A DNA stretch of 64,000 nucleotides from Candidatus Gastranaerophilales bacterium (GTDB lineage Bacteria > Cyanobacteriota > Vampirovibrionia > Gastranaerophilales > Gastranaerophilaceae). Below are positions 39,045 to 46,516 of this stretch, one piece after another. Location of the stretch: contig CALUYB010000004.1 in the NCBI GenBank assembly GCA_944324905.1, forward strand, positions 1 through 64,000, given 5' to 3'. The notes beneath the pieces are model-generated. The model made no database searches. It was not told the origin of the DNA and worked only from the letters and a program-made list of their open reading frames with translations. The translations under genes and the position numbers were made by a program. The stretch's first letter is position 1, and each line of letters begins with the position of its first letter.

Positions 39045-39384
39045 TTATTAAATTTTAAAATGTACAATTTGTTTTGTTTTTGGTGCCGCTCCTGTCAAAT
39101 TTCATTCTGAAATTTGTTCGCTCGCTTTGCTCGCAACGTCGCCATCGATTGGTTTCATCTTTCGCTTTCTCAACGAAAGCTCAAGATTTCACACACGGCT
39201 TACGCTTTGCTCCTGTCAAATTTCATTCTGAAATTTGTTCGCTCGCTTTGCTCGCAACGTCGCCATCGATTGGTTTCATCTTTCGCTTTCTCAACGAAAG
39301 CTCAAGATTTCACACACGGCTTACGCTTTTCGGGCACCTACCCTTATTAAATTTTAAAATGTACAATTGTTTTGTTTTCGGTGC
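39031..39384. repeat. Duplicated tRNA-Tyr 5' end flanking two 121-bp repeats
   Basis: Positions 39031-39086 (the 5' end of tRNA-Tyr plus its upstream flank) recur at 39330-39384 with one base lost and one substitution near the end. Between the copies sit two head-to-tail 121-bp units (39088-39208 and 39209-39329) that look identical. Each unit contains CAAATTTCA-TTC-TGAAATTTG, a perfect 9-bp inverted repeat, and CTTTCG/CGAAAG arms. The whole block lies inside the tRNA-tuf transcription unit. It contains no credible gene; the open frames across it are a by-product of the 121-bp period. Confidence 0.9.
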
Positions 39385-39430
39385 TGTTTAACACAAACAA
39401 CTACCAGCAACAAACACTATTTGAAAACTT

Positions 39431-39502
39431 TGCCCTTGACGAGATTTGAACTCGTGGCCTCTCCCTTACCAAGGGAGTGCGCTACCCCTGCGCCACAAGG
39501 GC
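39431..39502 (-). tRNA. tRNA-Thr (GGT)
   Basis: Acceptor GCCCTTG/CAAGGGC, discriminator A and no encoded CCA. D arm GTGGCGCAGGGGTAGCGC, anticodon stem CTCCC/GGGAG with loop TTGGTAA (GGT), T loop GTTCAAATC. Confidence 0.95.
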
Positions 39503-39561
39503 AAGATACCCCTCGGGGCATGGCAAATTAGAATATTTTAAAAGTACAATTGTAGAAAATT

Positions 39562-39633
39562 TGCCGATGGAGGGAATCGAACCCCCAACCTACGGTTTAC
39601 AAAACCGTTGCTCTACCATTGAGCCACATCGGC
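39562..39633 (-). tRNA. tRNA-Thr (TGT)
   Basis: Acceptor GCCGATG/CATCGGC, discriminator A and no encoded CCA. Anticodon stem ACGGT/ACCGT with loop TTTGTAA (TGT), T loop GTTCGATTC. It is the first gene of the tRNA-tuf operon. Confidence 0.95.
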
Positions 39634-39651
39634 ACTTAGTTGATATGTACA

Positions 39652-39680
39652 ATATTATTAAGGACAAGGCAAACTGTCAA
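39652..39680 (-). promoter_or_regulatory. Promoter of tRNA-Thr-Thr-Tyr-tuf operon
   Basis: On the minus strand: consensus TTGACA (plus 39675-39680), 17-nt spacer, TAATAT (plus 39652-39657). The expected start is about 12 nt before the first tRNA. It sits just after the stop of the glycosyltransferase gene. Confidence 0.75.
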
Positions 39681-39687
39681 GCAAAAT

Positions 39688-40599
39688 TTATATTTTTCCA
39701 AACAATTTCAATAATATTTTATACTTTAGTCGCAAAAAAGGCGAATTTATATTTATAATTTCACACTCAGGACAAAAATTTCTTGCAAAATTATACAGTT
39801 GCTCATTGCAATTTGTCTTAATCAACCAAAAATTGAGCATTTTTGCGCTCTTTTTATAAAAAATTCCCCCTTCTTTTGGCATATACTCCCTTGAAATCTC
39901 AAGGGCTTGGGGCAAATATTCAACAATTTTTTGCACATCAGGACACTTATGCCCTTTTCTGTAGCAATAATACTGCTTTTTAAGATATGAGAACTTTTGA
40001 GCTTTTTGTATAATTTCCCAATAAAAAGGCAAATCCTCTGCAAACAAAAGCGGTTTAAAATAAATATTATTATCGAGCAAAAAGCTTCTTTTATAAAATT
40101 TTGTACAAACCTCGTAATTTGTTTCATATATTATATTTTCAGCATCTTTTTTATTAAAAGGGCATGACATTTTTTTTATTTTATCCATGCGGTACTGGGG
40201 ATTTGAAAATTTATATTTATTTTTATTTTCCCAAAAAACAAAATACGGACAAAATAAAACATCTGCCTTTGAGCTTGAAAGCTCATTATAAGCCTCTTTT
40301 AAAAGATTATTTTCAATATAATCATCACAATCAAGAAAGAAAATATATTCCCCCTTGCTTGCTTTTATAGCAGTATTTCTGGCGTTTGACACCCCTTGAT
40401 TTTGAGGCAGGGAAAAAATTTTAATTCTATTGTCTTTTATATTTTCTATAATTTTTAAAGTATAGTCAGATGAGCAATCATCAATTATAATAAGTTCATA
40501 TTCCCCAAAATTTTGGTTTAGCACGCTAAAAATACACTTTTCAATGTATTTTTCGCAATTATACGCAGTTATAACGATTGAAAAAAAAGTTCCTTTCAT
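39688..40599 (-). CDS. Family 2 glycosyltransferase
   Basis: Protein of 303 aa with an N-terminal GT-A fold: FSIVITAYNCEKYIEKCIFS, ELIIIDDCSSDYTLKII, QGVSNARNTAIKASKGEYIF and the metal-binding FLDCDDYI (DxDD type). The C-terminal third is less conserved and ends in a basic, hydrophobic tail (FLRLKYKILLKLFGKI) that could touch the membrane. It transfers a sugar from a nucleotide donor to an envelope or surface polysaccharide; specificity is not readable. It stands alone next to the tRNA operon promoter. Confidence 0.9.
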   Translation of the reverse strand: MKGTFFSIVITAYNCEKYIEKCIFSVLNQNFGEYELIIIDDCSSDYTLKIIENIKDNRIKIFSLPQNQGVSNARNTAIKASKGEYIFFLDCDDYIENNLLKEAYNELSSSKADVLFCPYFVFWENKNKYKFSNPQYRMDKIKKMSCPFNKKDAENIIYETNYEVCTKFYKRSFLLDNNIYFKPLLFAEDLPFYWEIIQKAQKFSYLKKQYYCYRKGHKCPDVQKIVEYLPQALEISREYMPKEGGIFYKKSAKMLNFWLIKTNCNEQLYNFARNFCPECEIININSPFLRLKYKILLKLFGKI

Positions 40600-40607
40600 A
40601 TTATAAT

Positions 40608-40635
40608 TTTACAATAAAAGTTCACTTGTTATAAT
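40608..40635 (+). promoter_or_regulatory. Promoter of HerA-like gene
   Basis: TTTACA (40608-40613), 16-nt spacer, TATAAT (40630-40635). The leader before the ATG at 40666 is about 24 nt, with a weak GAG motif. Confidence 0.6.
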
Positions 40636-40665
40636 AAAAGTCAAAGAGTTTAATAGAGAAAATAA

Positions 40666-42987
40666 ATGCAAGTTATTCAAACTGTTAATGATACCATAAG
40701 AATACTCTTTAGTCCCATTGATGAGGACTTTAAACTGCTTGACTTTATTTTAGTGCAAGAAGCAGGAAATAAGTATTTAGCGCAAATTATTGAAATATAT
40801 GACGACAAATACGACGCTTCGCAAAATGTTGCAAGGGTAAAACTGTTTTTTAAAGTTAACGACAAAGGTGAAGTCTTTGGTTACGACCATTTTACACCAT
40901 CTAAAGAGTGTGAAATTAAAAAAATAAAACGCGATGAAATTTTAACTTTTATAAATGAAGGCAAAGAGTCTTTGACAATTGGTTTGGATTATCAAAACAG
41001 CGAACCTTTTGATATAAATTTAGACTTTTTAAAGAATAATCCGGTAATTTTTGCCGATAAAATTGAACATTCTAATAACATAAGCAAACACCTTGCCTGC
41101 GCCCTTTCAAGGTACAATAAGCATAGTGTTATTTTTGATTTCAGTGGAACGTTAGAAATTAAAAACGCAAAAAAATTAGTCTTAACTAAAGACATTAAGT
41201 TGCCACTGGATTTTTACACAATTAATTACATTTGGGAAAAAGGTCTTGCCACAGCATCGCTTGAAACTCAAGCGATTTGCCGAGAAATTTTTAACGAAGT
41301 GCAAACTTATGCAAAAAATATACCTGATGGTTTTATACCTTTTAATAAATTTTTAAATGTTGTTAATACTCAATATAAAGCAACACCTATTACTGAACTT
41401 ACAGTTCTTGTAAACAAACTAAAAGGCTACCAACAAGAAAATATTTTTGCAAGCAAGAAAAAAGATTTTGAAGGCATTGAAAAATCCATTAAAGAAAACG
41501 AAATAACAATATTAGATTTTTCAGAGCTAAAAACAACTTGGCATAAGGAATTTTGCGAGTTCGTAATAAGAAAAATCAAAAATGCTTTTATTTTTGCCAG
41601 ATTAAATGAAACAAATACAGACAGTGATTTAATTAATTTCATTTATGACAAAAATCCTGATATTTCATTTATACCAAGCATTTCCTATAATTTTTCAAAA
41701 ATGCCACATATAATTGAGCGCGCAAATAACTATATACTTTTACCAACGCTCAACCCAAGGCGTGATTTTGGTGCAGCTAATTTTGAATTATCATCCATGT
41801 CACAAGACGAGTGCATTTTATTTGGCAAAGATACTGAAAACTTTATTTTTACAATAAAAAATGACAAATTTTTAGACTCTGAAGATGACGACAATAAAAT
41901 TAAAAAAACTATAAAATTAAAATTTAATGAAACTAAAGAAACATTAAAAGAAAAGTTTAAAAATCATAACCCTGCAAGAAACATTGAAAACAGTCAAATT
42001 CAAGACCAAATGCCAACTGAAGAAGAACTGGAGTTTTTTGAACAATTAGAATTTGAAAATGTAACGGAGGATGAAAAAATCCCCGTAAAAAAGCCTGATG
42101 AAAGTAATGTGGAAAAACATTACGAAGAAGAATTTTTAGAAGAACAAAACATTGAAGAAACTGAAAATATCATTGAGGAAGAACCTGTTGAAGTTGAAGA
42201 AATTGAACAGGAAGAAACTATAGAAACACCCTCTTATGAAGACAAGCAGGATGATTTAATAATTATAGAGGAAGAACCTGTTGAAGTTGAAGAAATTCAA
42301 GATGAAATCGAACTTGAACCTGTTGTAGATGAGCAAATAGCTGAAGAAAAGCCTATTGAAGCTAAAGAAATTACAACCGTAACAGAAGATTTTGAAGAAG
42401 ATGAAAATATTGCTGAAGAAAATGCAAATGAAGTTCAAGAAATTGAAACAATAGATGAACCGACAGAAACAATTGTTGAAGAAATTACCGCTAATGAAGA
42501 ACCTGTTGTGACAAAACAAGAGGAAATACAGGAAGATAAAGCTGTTTTTCAAAATATTTTAGAAGAAACTCAAGAAGATGAGGAAGAAGAAACCCTTTCA
42601 CTTGAGGATATTGCAGCACAGTCTATTGAAGCAGCTTTTAGTGAAGTAATTGAAAACAAAAGTACAAGCACCAAAGAAGAACCCCAAAAAGATGACAAGG
42701 GCAAACTTGTAGTAGATGAAAATGTTGTAATTGACCTGGAAAAAATAAAAGAACATATAGATACTGAAAATGGCAGCGAATTGCCCATATTTAAAAATAA
42801 AACAGAAAAAAAAGAGAGCTTTAATTTTAAAGTAGGTGATAAAATCAAGCATGACAAATATGGCGCAGGGGAAATAACAAAAGTTATAAATTACGCTAAT
42901 CGTTCGCTTTTGCAAATTAATTTTAAAGATGTCGGAAAACGCCTTTTAGACCCAAATATTGCAAATATTAGAAAAATTGAAGAATAA
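40666..42987 (+). CDS. Degenerate HerA-like protein with acidic linker and Tudor-like tail
   Basis: Protein of 773 aa in three parts. Residues 1-95 resemble a HAS barrel (IRILFSPIDEDFKLLDFILV, VARVKLFFK). Residues about 115-420 follow the HerA/FtsK-like ATPase pattern, but the P-loop position reads IFADKIEHSNNISK without GxxGxGKS/T. The Walker-B-like VIFDFSGTLE remains. Residues about 425-700 are a very acidic low-complexity linker with repeated EEEPVEVEEI units. Residues about 718-773 are a UvrD/CarD-like Tudor fold (FKVGDKIKHDKYGAGEITKV). A DNA- or RNA-polymerase-linked role is possible; it probably cannot hydrolyse ATP at the usual site. Confidence 0.6.
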   Translation: MQVIQTVNDTIRILFSPIDEDFKLLDFILVQEAGNKYLAQIIEIYDDKYDASQNVARVKLFFKVNDKGEVFGYDHFTPSKECEIKKIKRDEILTFINEGKESLTIGLDYQNSEPFDINLDFLKNNPVIFADKIEHSNNISKHLACALSRYNKHSVIFDFSGTLEIKNAKKLVLTKDIKLPLDFYTINYIWEKGLATASLETQAICREIFNEVQTYAKNIPDGFIPFNKFLNVVNTQYKATPITELTVLVNKLKGYQQENIFASKKKDFEGIEKSIKENEITILDFSELKTTWHKEFCEFVIRKIKNAFIFARLNETNTDSDLINFIYDKNPDISFIPSISYNFSKMPHIIERANNYILLPTLNPRRDFGAANFELSSMSQDECILFGKDTENFIFTIKNDKFLDSEDDDNKIKKTIKLKFNETKETLKEKFKNHNPARNIENSQIQDQMPTEEELEFFEQLEFENVTEDEKIPVKKPDESNVEKHYEEEFLEEQNIEETENIIEEEPVEVEEIEQEETIETPSYEDKQDDLIIIEEEPVEVEEIQDEIELEPVVDEQIAEEKPIEAKEITTVTEDFEEDENIAEENANEVQEIETIDEPTETIVEEITANEEPVVTKQEEIQEDKAVFQNILEETQEDEEEETLSLEDIAAQSIEAAFSEVIENKSTSTKEEPQKDDKGKLVVDENVVIDLEKIKEHIDTENGSELPIFKNKTEKKESFNFKVGDKIKHDKYGAGEITKVINYANRSLLQINFKDVGKRLLDPNIANIRKIEE

Positions 42988-43010
42988 CGAGTTTTTATAA
43001 AAACTCGTTA
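42985..43010. terminator. Perfect 26-bp palindrome spanning both convergent stop codons
   Basis: The sequence 42985-43010 is its own reverse complement (arms TAACGAGTTTTTA). The TAA at one end is the stop of the 40666 gene, and the TTA at the other end is the stop of the convergent 43008 gene. As RNA it folds into a hairpin with an AT-rich upper stem but without an outside T run. Confidence 0.7.
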
Positions 43011-43919
43011 CTTCATAAATTCATTTAAATCAACAAATTCAACTGCTTCTTCAATTGTGTCAAAGGTGTGAATTATATTATTTAAAAACACAAAGTTTAA
43101 AGCCTTTTTAACATCTTCGCAAGGTTTTACCAAAATAAATAAGCCGTCTTTTTGGGAAGTTGCCTTGTAAACATCTGCAAAAATACTTGCATATCTGTCA
43201 GAAAATATTTTTATATGTTCAAGGTTAAATATAATATTGGGCTTACCTGTTAAAACGTTTGTGGTCGCTTCTTTTAAAATCTTATCAAGGTATTTTTCGT
43301 TATTAATCTTATAAATTGTCATTACACAAATAGTGTCATTTATGTAATACTTTTGGAATTCTTCGTTAATAATTTTATTTGTAGAATTTGAAATAAATTT
43401 CAAAATACCTTCATGCCACTGTGGTTGCTTTGGTATAAACTCGTCCACCCCGCATTTGTAACACTCTTGAATCATTTTAGTGTCATCTGTACCTGATATA
43501 ACAATTAATTTGAAGTCCTTTTCGCCTTCATTTTTAATTTTATTTGCCTCGCCAATAAGTTCAAAACCATCCTTTGCATCAGGTAAAAACAGGTCTATAA
43601 TTAAATAATCAATTTTTTTCTTTTTAAGCTCAGTGAGGGCTTCTTCTTTATTCCTTGCAACATAAACATTCATGCCGATTTTTTTAAGCATAGAAGTCAA
43701 CTGATAAATGGATAATTCCATATCATCAACAATAAGGACATTTATGCTCTCTGCCGTAAAAAAGCTCAGGGGATAGTTAAAAAAGTTTAACTTTCTCTCA
43801 AGAGCAATAAGCGCCCTTGAGACTGTTTCAGAGCTTTCAATTTCAGGGTTAACATCAATTCCTGAAAGTTTTACCAGATTTAAATACTGGTCATGAGTAA
43901 GTTTAATTTCATCTTCCAT
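43008..43919 (-). CDS. REC-STAS fusion response regulator
   Basis: Protein of 303 aa. A helical N-terminal part (1-57) precedes a complete receiver domain: acidic D65/D66, phospho-acceptor D109 (DYLIIDLFLPD), S142 (VISGTDD) and K164 (FIPKQP). Residues about 195-300 look like a STAS domain (GKPNIIFNLEHIKIFSDRYASIF), the fold of anti-sigma factor antagonists, with the switch serine region altered. There is no DNA-binding output, so it should act by protein contact. TATAAT lies 7 nt before its ATG without a Shine-Dalgarno sequence. Confidence 0.75.
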   Translation of the reverse strand: MEDEIKLTHDQYLNLVKLSGIDVNPEIESSETVSRALIALERKLNFFNYPLSFFTAESINVLIVDDMELSIYQLTSMLKKIGMNVYVARNKEEALTELKKKKIDYLIIDLFLPDAKDGFELIGEANKIKNEGEKDFKLIVISGTDDTKMIQECYKCGVDEFIPKQPQWHEGILKFISNSTNKIINEEFQKYYINDTICVMTIYKINNEKYLDKILKEATTNVLTGKPNIIFNLEHIKIFSDRYASIFADVYKATSQKDGLFILVKPCEDVKKALNFVFLNNIIHTFDTIEEAVEFVDLNEFMK

Positions 43920-43926
43920 AATCTTA

Positions 43927-43932
43927 ATTATA
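43927..43932 (-). promoter_or_regulatory. -10 box of REC-STAS gene (candidate leaderless)
   Basis: Minus-strand TATAAT ending 7 nt before the ATG at 43919; no Shine-Dalgarno sequence. Confidence 0.55.
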
Positions 43933-44011
43933 CATTATTCTCTCTAAAATGCCACAAAAAAAATTTTGTAATATAATATTTTCAAAGGGGACAATATCAG
44001 GAGCGGTTATA

Positions 44012-45523
44012 ATGCAGGATACACTAAATCTTAAAGCTTTCGGCAAAAACGACATAAGGGGAATTTTTCCATCAGAAGTAAATTCACAATTGTTTTTTTA
44101 TGCTGCAAAAGGCTATGTAAACTGGGTTCAAGAACAGTTTAAAAAAATTAACGGCGGCAAAAAGCCTGCTCAAGACTTGCTTTTTTGTGTTTGTATGGAT
44201 GCAAGATTGCACTCAAAAGAATTAAAAGATGCAATTATACAAGGAGTACTATCTCAAGGCGCAAATGTGCTGGATTTAGGCCTTGCTCCTACTCCGCTTG
44301 GTTATTTTAGCGAATTTGCAAAAATTGATAAAGAAATAATTGAAGATAAAACTGTAAACGGCGCGCTTATCATAACTGCATCGCACAATCCAAGCGAATA
44401 TAACGGTCTTAAAATGACCTTTAATAAGGCATCATTAAGCGAAGAACAAATTAAAGAAGTAAAAGAGTACACCCTAAAGGCTTTTGAAGACGCAAAAGAA
44501 GACACTTATCGCACAATAGCTTGCGGTTTTAATAAAAAATACGACATTATTGCAAACTATTGCGACAAAATTTCAGACATGTTTGACAAAATTGGCGATG
44601 GCATTAAAATCGTTGTAGACTCTGCGAACGCTACAGGCGGGCTGGTTGCCCCACAACTCTATCGTGAATTGGGCTGCGAGGTTATTGAACTATTCTCAGA
44701 ACCTGACGGAAATTTCCCAAACCACCACCCAAATCCATCTGATGAAAAAACACTTGATGCAATTAAAAAAGCGGTTGTTGAGAATGAGGCGGATTTTGGT
44801 ATAGCATTTGATGGCGATTCTGACAGGATTGGAGTTGTAAGCTCCGATGGCAAAACAATTTCAGGCGACAAGTTGCTTTTAATATACGCCCTTGATTTAA
44901 TAAATGAACTAAAATCAAGAGGCGAAAAACCAACTGTAGTAAGCGAAGTCAAATGTTCGCAAGTACTTTACGATACAATAAATGAAAATGGCGGTATTGC
45001 AATAATGCACAAAACCGGTCATGGTTACATAAAATCAAAAATGAAAGAAACAGGTGCGCTTTTAGCAGGCGAGATGAGCGGTCATGTTTTCTTTAAAGAC
45101 AGGTATTTTGGCTATGACGACGCAATTTATGCCGGTTGCAGACTTATTGAAATTGTGGCCAAAAATAAAAAACAAAACCCAAATTTTGACCTAAAAGAAT
45201 TAATCGCTCCATTTGACAAAGTTCATCTATCGCAAGAAGCAAGACTAAAATGCCCTAATGAATTTAAAAAGGCAGTACTTGAAGAACTTGAAGGAAAAAT
45301 ATCAGATGAGCTTTTCAATTCAAAAATAAAAGAAATAATCACAATTGACGGTTTAAGAATTATTTTTGAAGACGGTTTTGCGCTAATCAGACAAAGTAAC
45401 ACTGAGCCTGTTTTTACTTTAAGATTTGAAGCAAAAACAAAAGAACGCTGCGAAAACTACCAAAATACACTATGTAACTTAACTAACGAGCTTGTCGAAA
45501 AACATGCTAAGACAAAAGTCTAA
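44012..45523 (+). CDS. Phosphomannomutase/phosphoglucomutase
   Basis: Alpha-D-phosphohexomutase interconverting hexose-6- and hexose-1-phosphates. About 503 aa. Domain 1 opens with AFGKNDIRGIFPSE; the phosphoserine loop is ITASHNPSEYNGLK; the Mg loop is FDGDSDRIGVV; the sugar loop is AGEMSGHVFF; the phosphate-binding C-terminal loop is IRQSNTEPVFTLRFE. The ATG at 44012 is used because AGGAGC precedes it and it fits the family start; the frame reaches an upstream ATG at 43949 without support. It would feed ManC with mannose-1-phosphate. Confidence 0.92.
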   Translation: MQDTLNLKAFGKNDIRGIFPSEVNSQLFFYAAKGYVNWVQEQFKKINGGKKPAQDLLFCVCMDARLHSKELKDAIIQGVLSQGANVLDLGLAPTPLGYFSEFAKIDKEIIEDKTVNGALIITASHNPSEYNGLKMTFNKASLSEEQIKEVKEYTLKAFEDAKEDTYRTIACGFNKKYDIIANYCDKISDMFDKIGDGIKIVVDSANATGGLVAPQLYRELGCEVIELFSEPDGNFPNHHPNPSDEKTLDAIKKAVVENEADFGIAFDGDSDRIGVVSSDGKTISGDKLLLIYALDLINELKSRGEKPTVVSEVKCSQVLYDTINENGGIAIMHKTGHGYIKSKMKETGALLAGEMSGHVFFKDRYFGYDDAIYAGCRLIEIVAKNKKQNPNFDLKELIAPFDKVHLSQEARLKCPNEFKKAVLEELEGKISDELFNSKIKEIITIDGLRIIFEDGFALIRQSNTEPVFTLRFEAKTKERCENYQNTLCNLTNELVEKHAKTKV

Positions 45524-45591
45524 TCTTATTAGACCTTGAGGCAATTTATTTTTTAGTCATAAGCGACTATAAAATTTTAAATTAAGGTTGA

Positions 45592-45597
45592 TATAAT
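45592..45597 (+). promoter_or_regulatory. -10 box of 45605 gene (candidate leaderless)
   Basis: TATAAT ends 7 nt before the ATG at 45605; no Shine-Dalgarno sequence and an indistinct -35. Confidence 0.5.
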
Positions 45598-45604
45598 TAT
45601 AAAT

Positions 45605-46474
45605 ATGAAAAAAATACTTACTAATTTTTTAATAACGGCTTTAATATTTACACTTTGCGGCTTTAGCGCACAGGTAATATCAGCTCCTGCCCTGCCTCTT
45701 GCAAGTCACCTTTCAAAAATTGAAAATGACCTGTGGGGTTTTGAATATTCAAATGACACAGAAAGTGACAGGATAAGCAGAATAGAAAAAAATGTTTTCG
45801 GGCAAGCAAATACGAGTGATACCATAGAAAAAAGAATAGAAAAAATAAATAACGCGCTGGGTATTGAATCGCAAAAAGAAGCTCAAAGCAGCGCAGGCGA
45901 GCTAATGCAAGAGGAAGTTGACGGCGTGAGCTACCCTCAGGTTGACCAGCTGGAGCTAAAATTATTTTCAAGAGTTTATGACAAAGAAAATATATATAAA
46001 CGCCTTGAAAGATTAGAAAAAAAGATATTTGGCTCTCCTCAAGAAGGTGATCTTGCCTCAAGAACAGATAAATTAAAGGGTTATTTAAATATAGATACTA
46101 CCCCAAAAACTGTTTATACAAGAGAAGATACAATGCAAAGCTATCAAAACCCCTCAAGGGCATATGATGGCTACAATGAATATGACTCATATAATTCTGA
46201 TATGGGCATACAAATTTCAGGTCTTGAAAACTCGCTTTTTGGCAAAACATTTTCTCAAGACCCAATCGGTTTAAGGCTAAACAGGCTTGAGAGAAAAATT
46301 TTCCAAAGAGATTTTTCAACCGATGATGATTTATTGCGTATGCAAAGACTGCAAGCTGCAGCAAGTGCGAAAAGAACTGCAAAATATTACGATATGAACA
46401 AGGCGCAAAAATTCACATCGACAGGCTTGCAAATAGGTACATTAATTCTTATGATACTTGCGATGATATTATAA
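45605..46474 (+). CDS. Secreted repeat protein with LExxxFG motifs and C-terminal anchor
   Basis: Protein of 289 aa: signal peptide (ITALIFTLCGFSAQVISAPA), then a recurring pattern. Each unit has LExxLFG, a variable loop of about 15 residues, and RLxRLEKKIFG. Visible copies are at HLSKIENDLWGFEY, RISRIEKNVFGQ, VDQLELKLFSRVY, RLERLEKKIFGSP, ISGLENSLFGKTF and RLNRLERKIFQRD. A final hydrophobic segment (GLQIGTLILMILAMIL) may anchor it. I do not recognise a named family. It precedes a large TPR protein. Confidence 0.65.
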   Translation: MKKILTNFLITALIFTLCGFSAQVISAPALPLASHLSKIENDLWGFEYSNDTESDRISRIEKNVFGQANTSDTIEKRIEKINNALGIESQKEAQSSAGELMQEEVDGVSYPQVDQLELKLFSRVYDKENIYKRLERLEKKIFGSPQEGDLASRTDKLKGYLNIDTTPKTVYTREDTMQSYQNPSRAYDGYNEYDSYNSDMGIQISGLENSLFGKTFSQDPIGLRLNRLERKIFQRDFSTDDDLLRMQRLQAAASAKRTAKYYDMNKAQKFTSTGLQIGTLILMILAMIL

Positions 46475-46481
46475 TCGGCAG

Positions 46482-46510
46482 TTGATTTTTACATAAAATC
46501 ATAAGATAAT
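46482..46510 (+). promoter_or_regulatory. Promoter of 677-aa TPR gene (leaderless)
   Basis: TTGATT (46482-46487), 17-nt spacer, GATAAT (46505-46510), then 6 nt to the ATG at 46517. Confidence 0.65.
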
Positions 46511-46516
46511 AATCCT

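Noticed and set aside
39074-39391. Open frames of 105 and 78 codons across the tRNA operon repeat
   Set aside because: They are internally duplicated because of the 121-bp repeat and run into tRNA flanks. No start signal is present and they are antisense to the tRNA-tuf transcript.
45524-45600. Terminator after the phosphohexomutase gene
   Set aside because: Only a 5-bp TAGTC/GACTA stem is visible, followed by mixed A and T; too weak to call.
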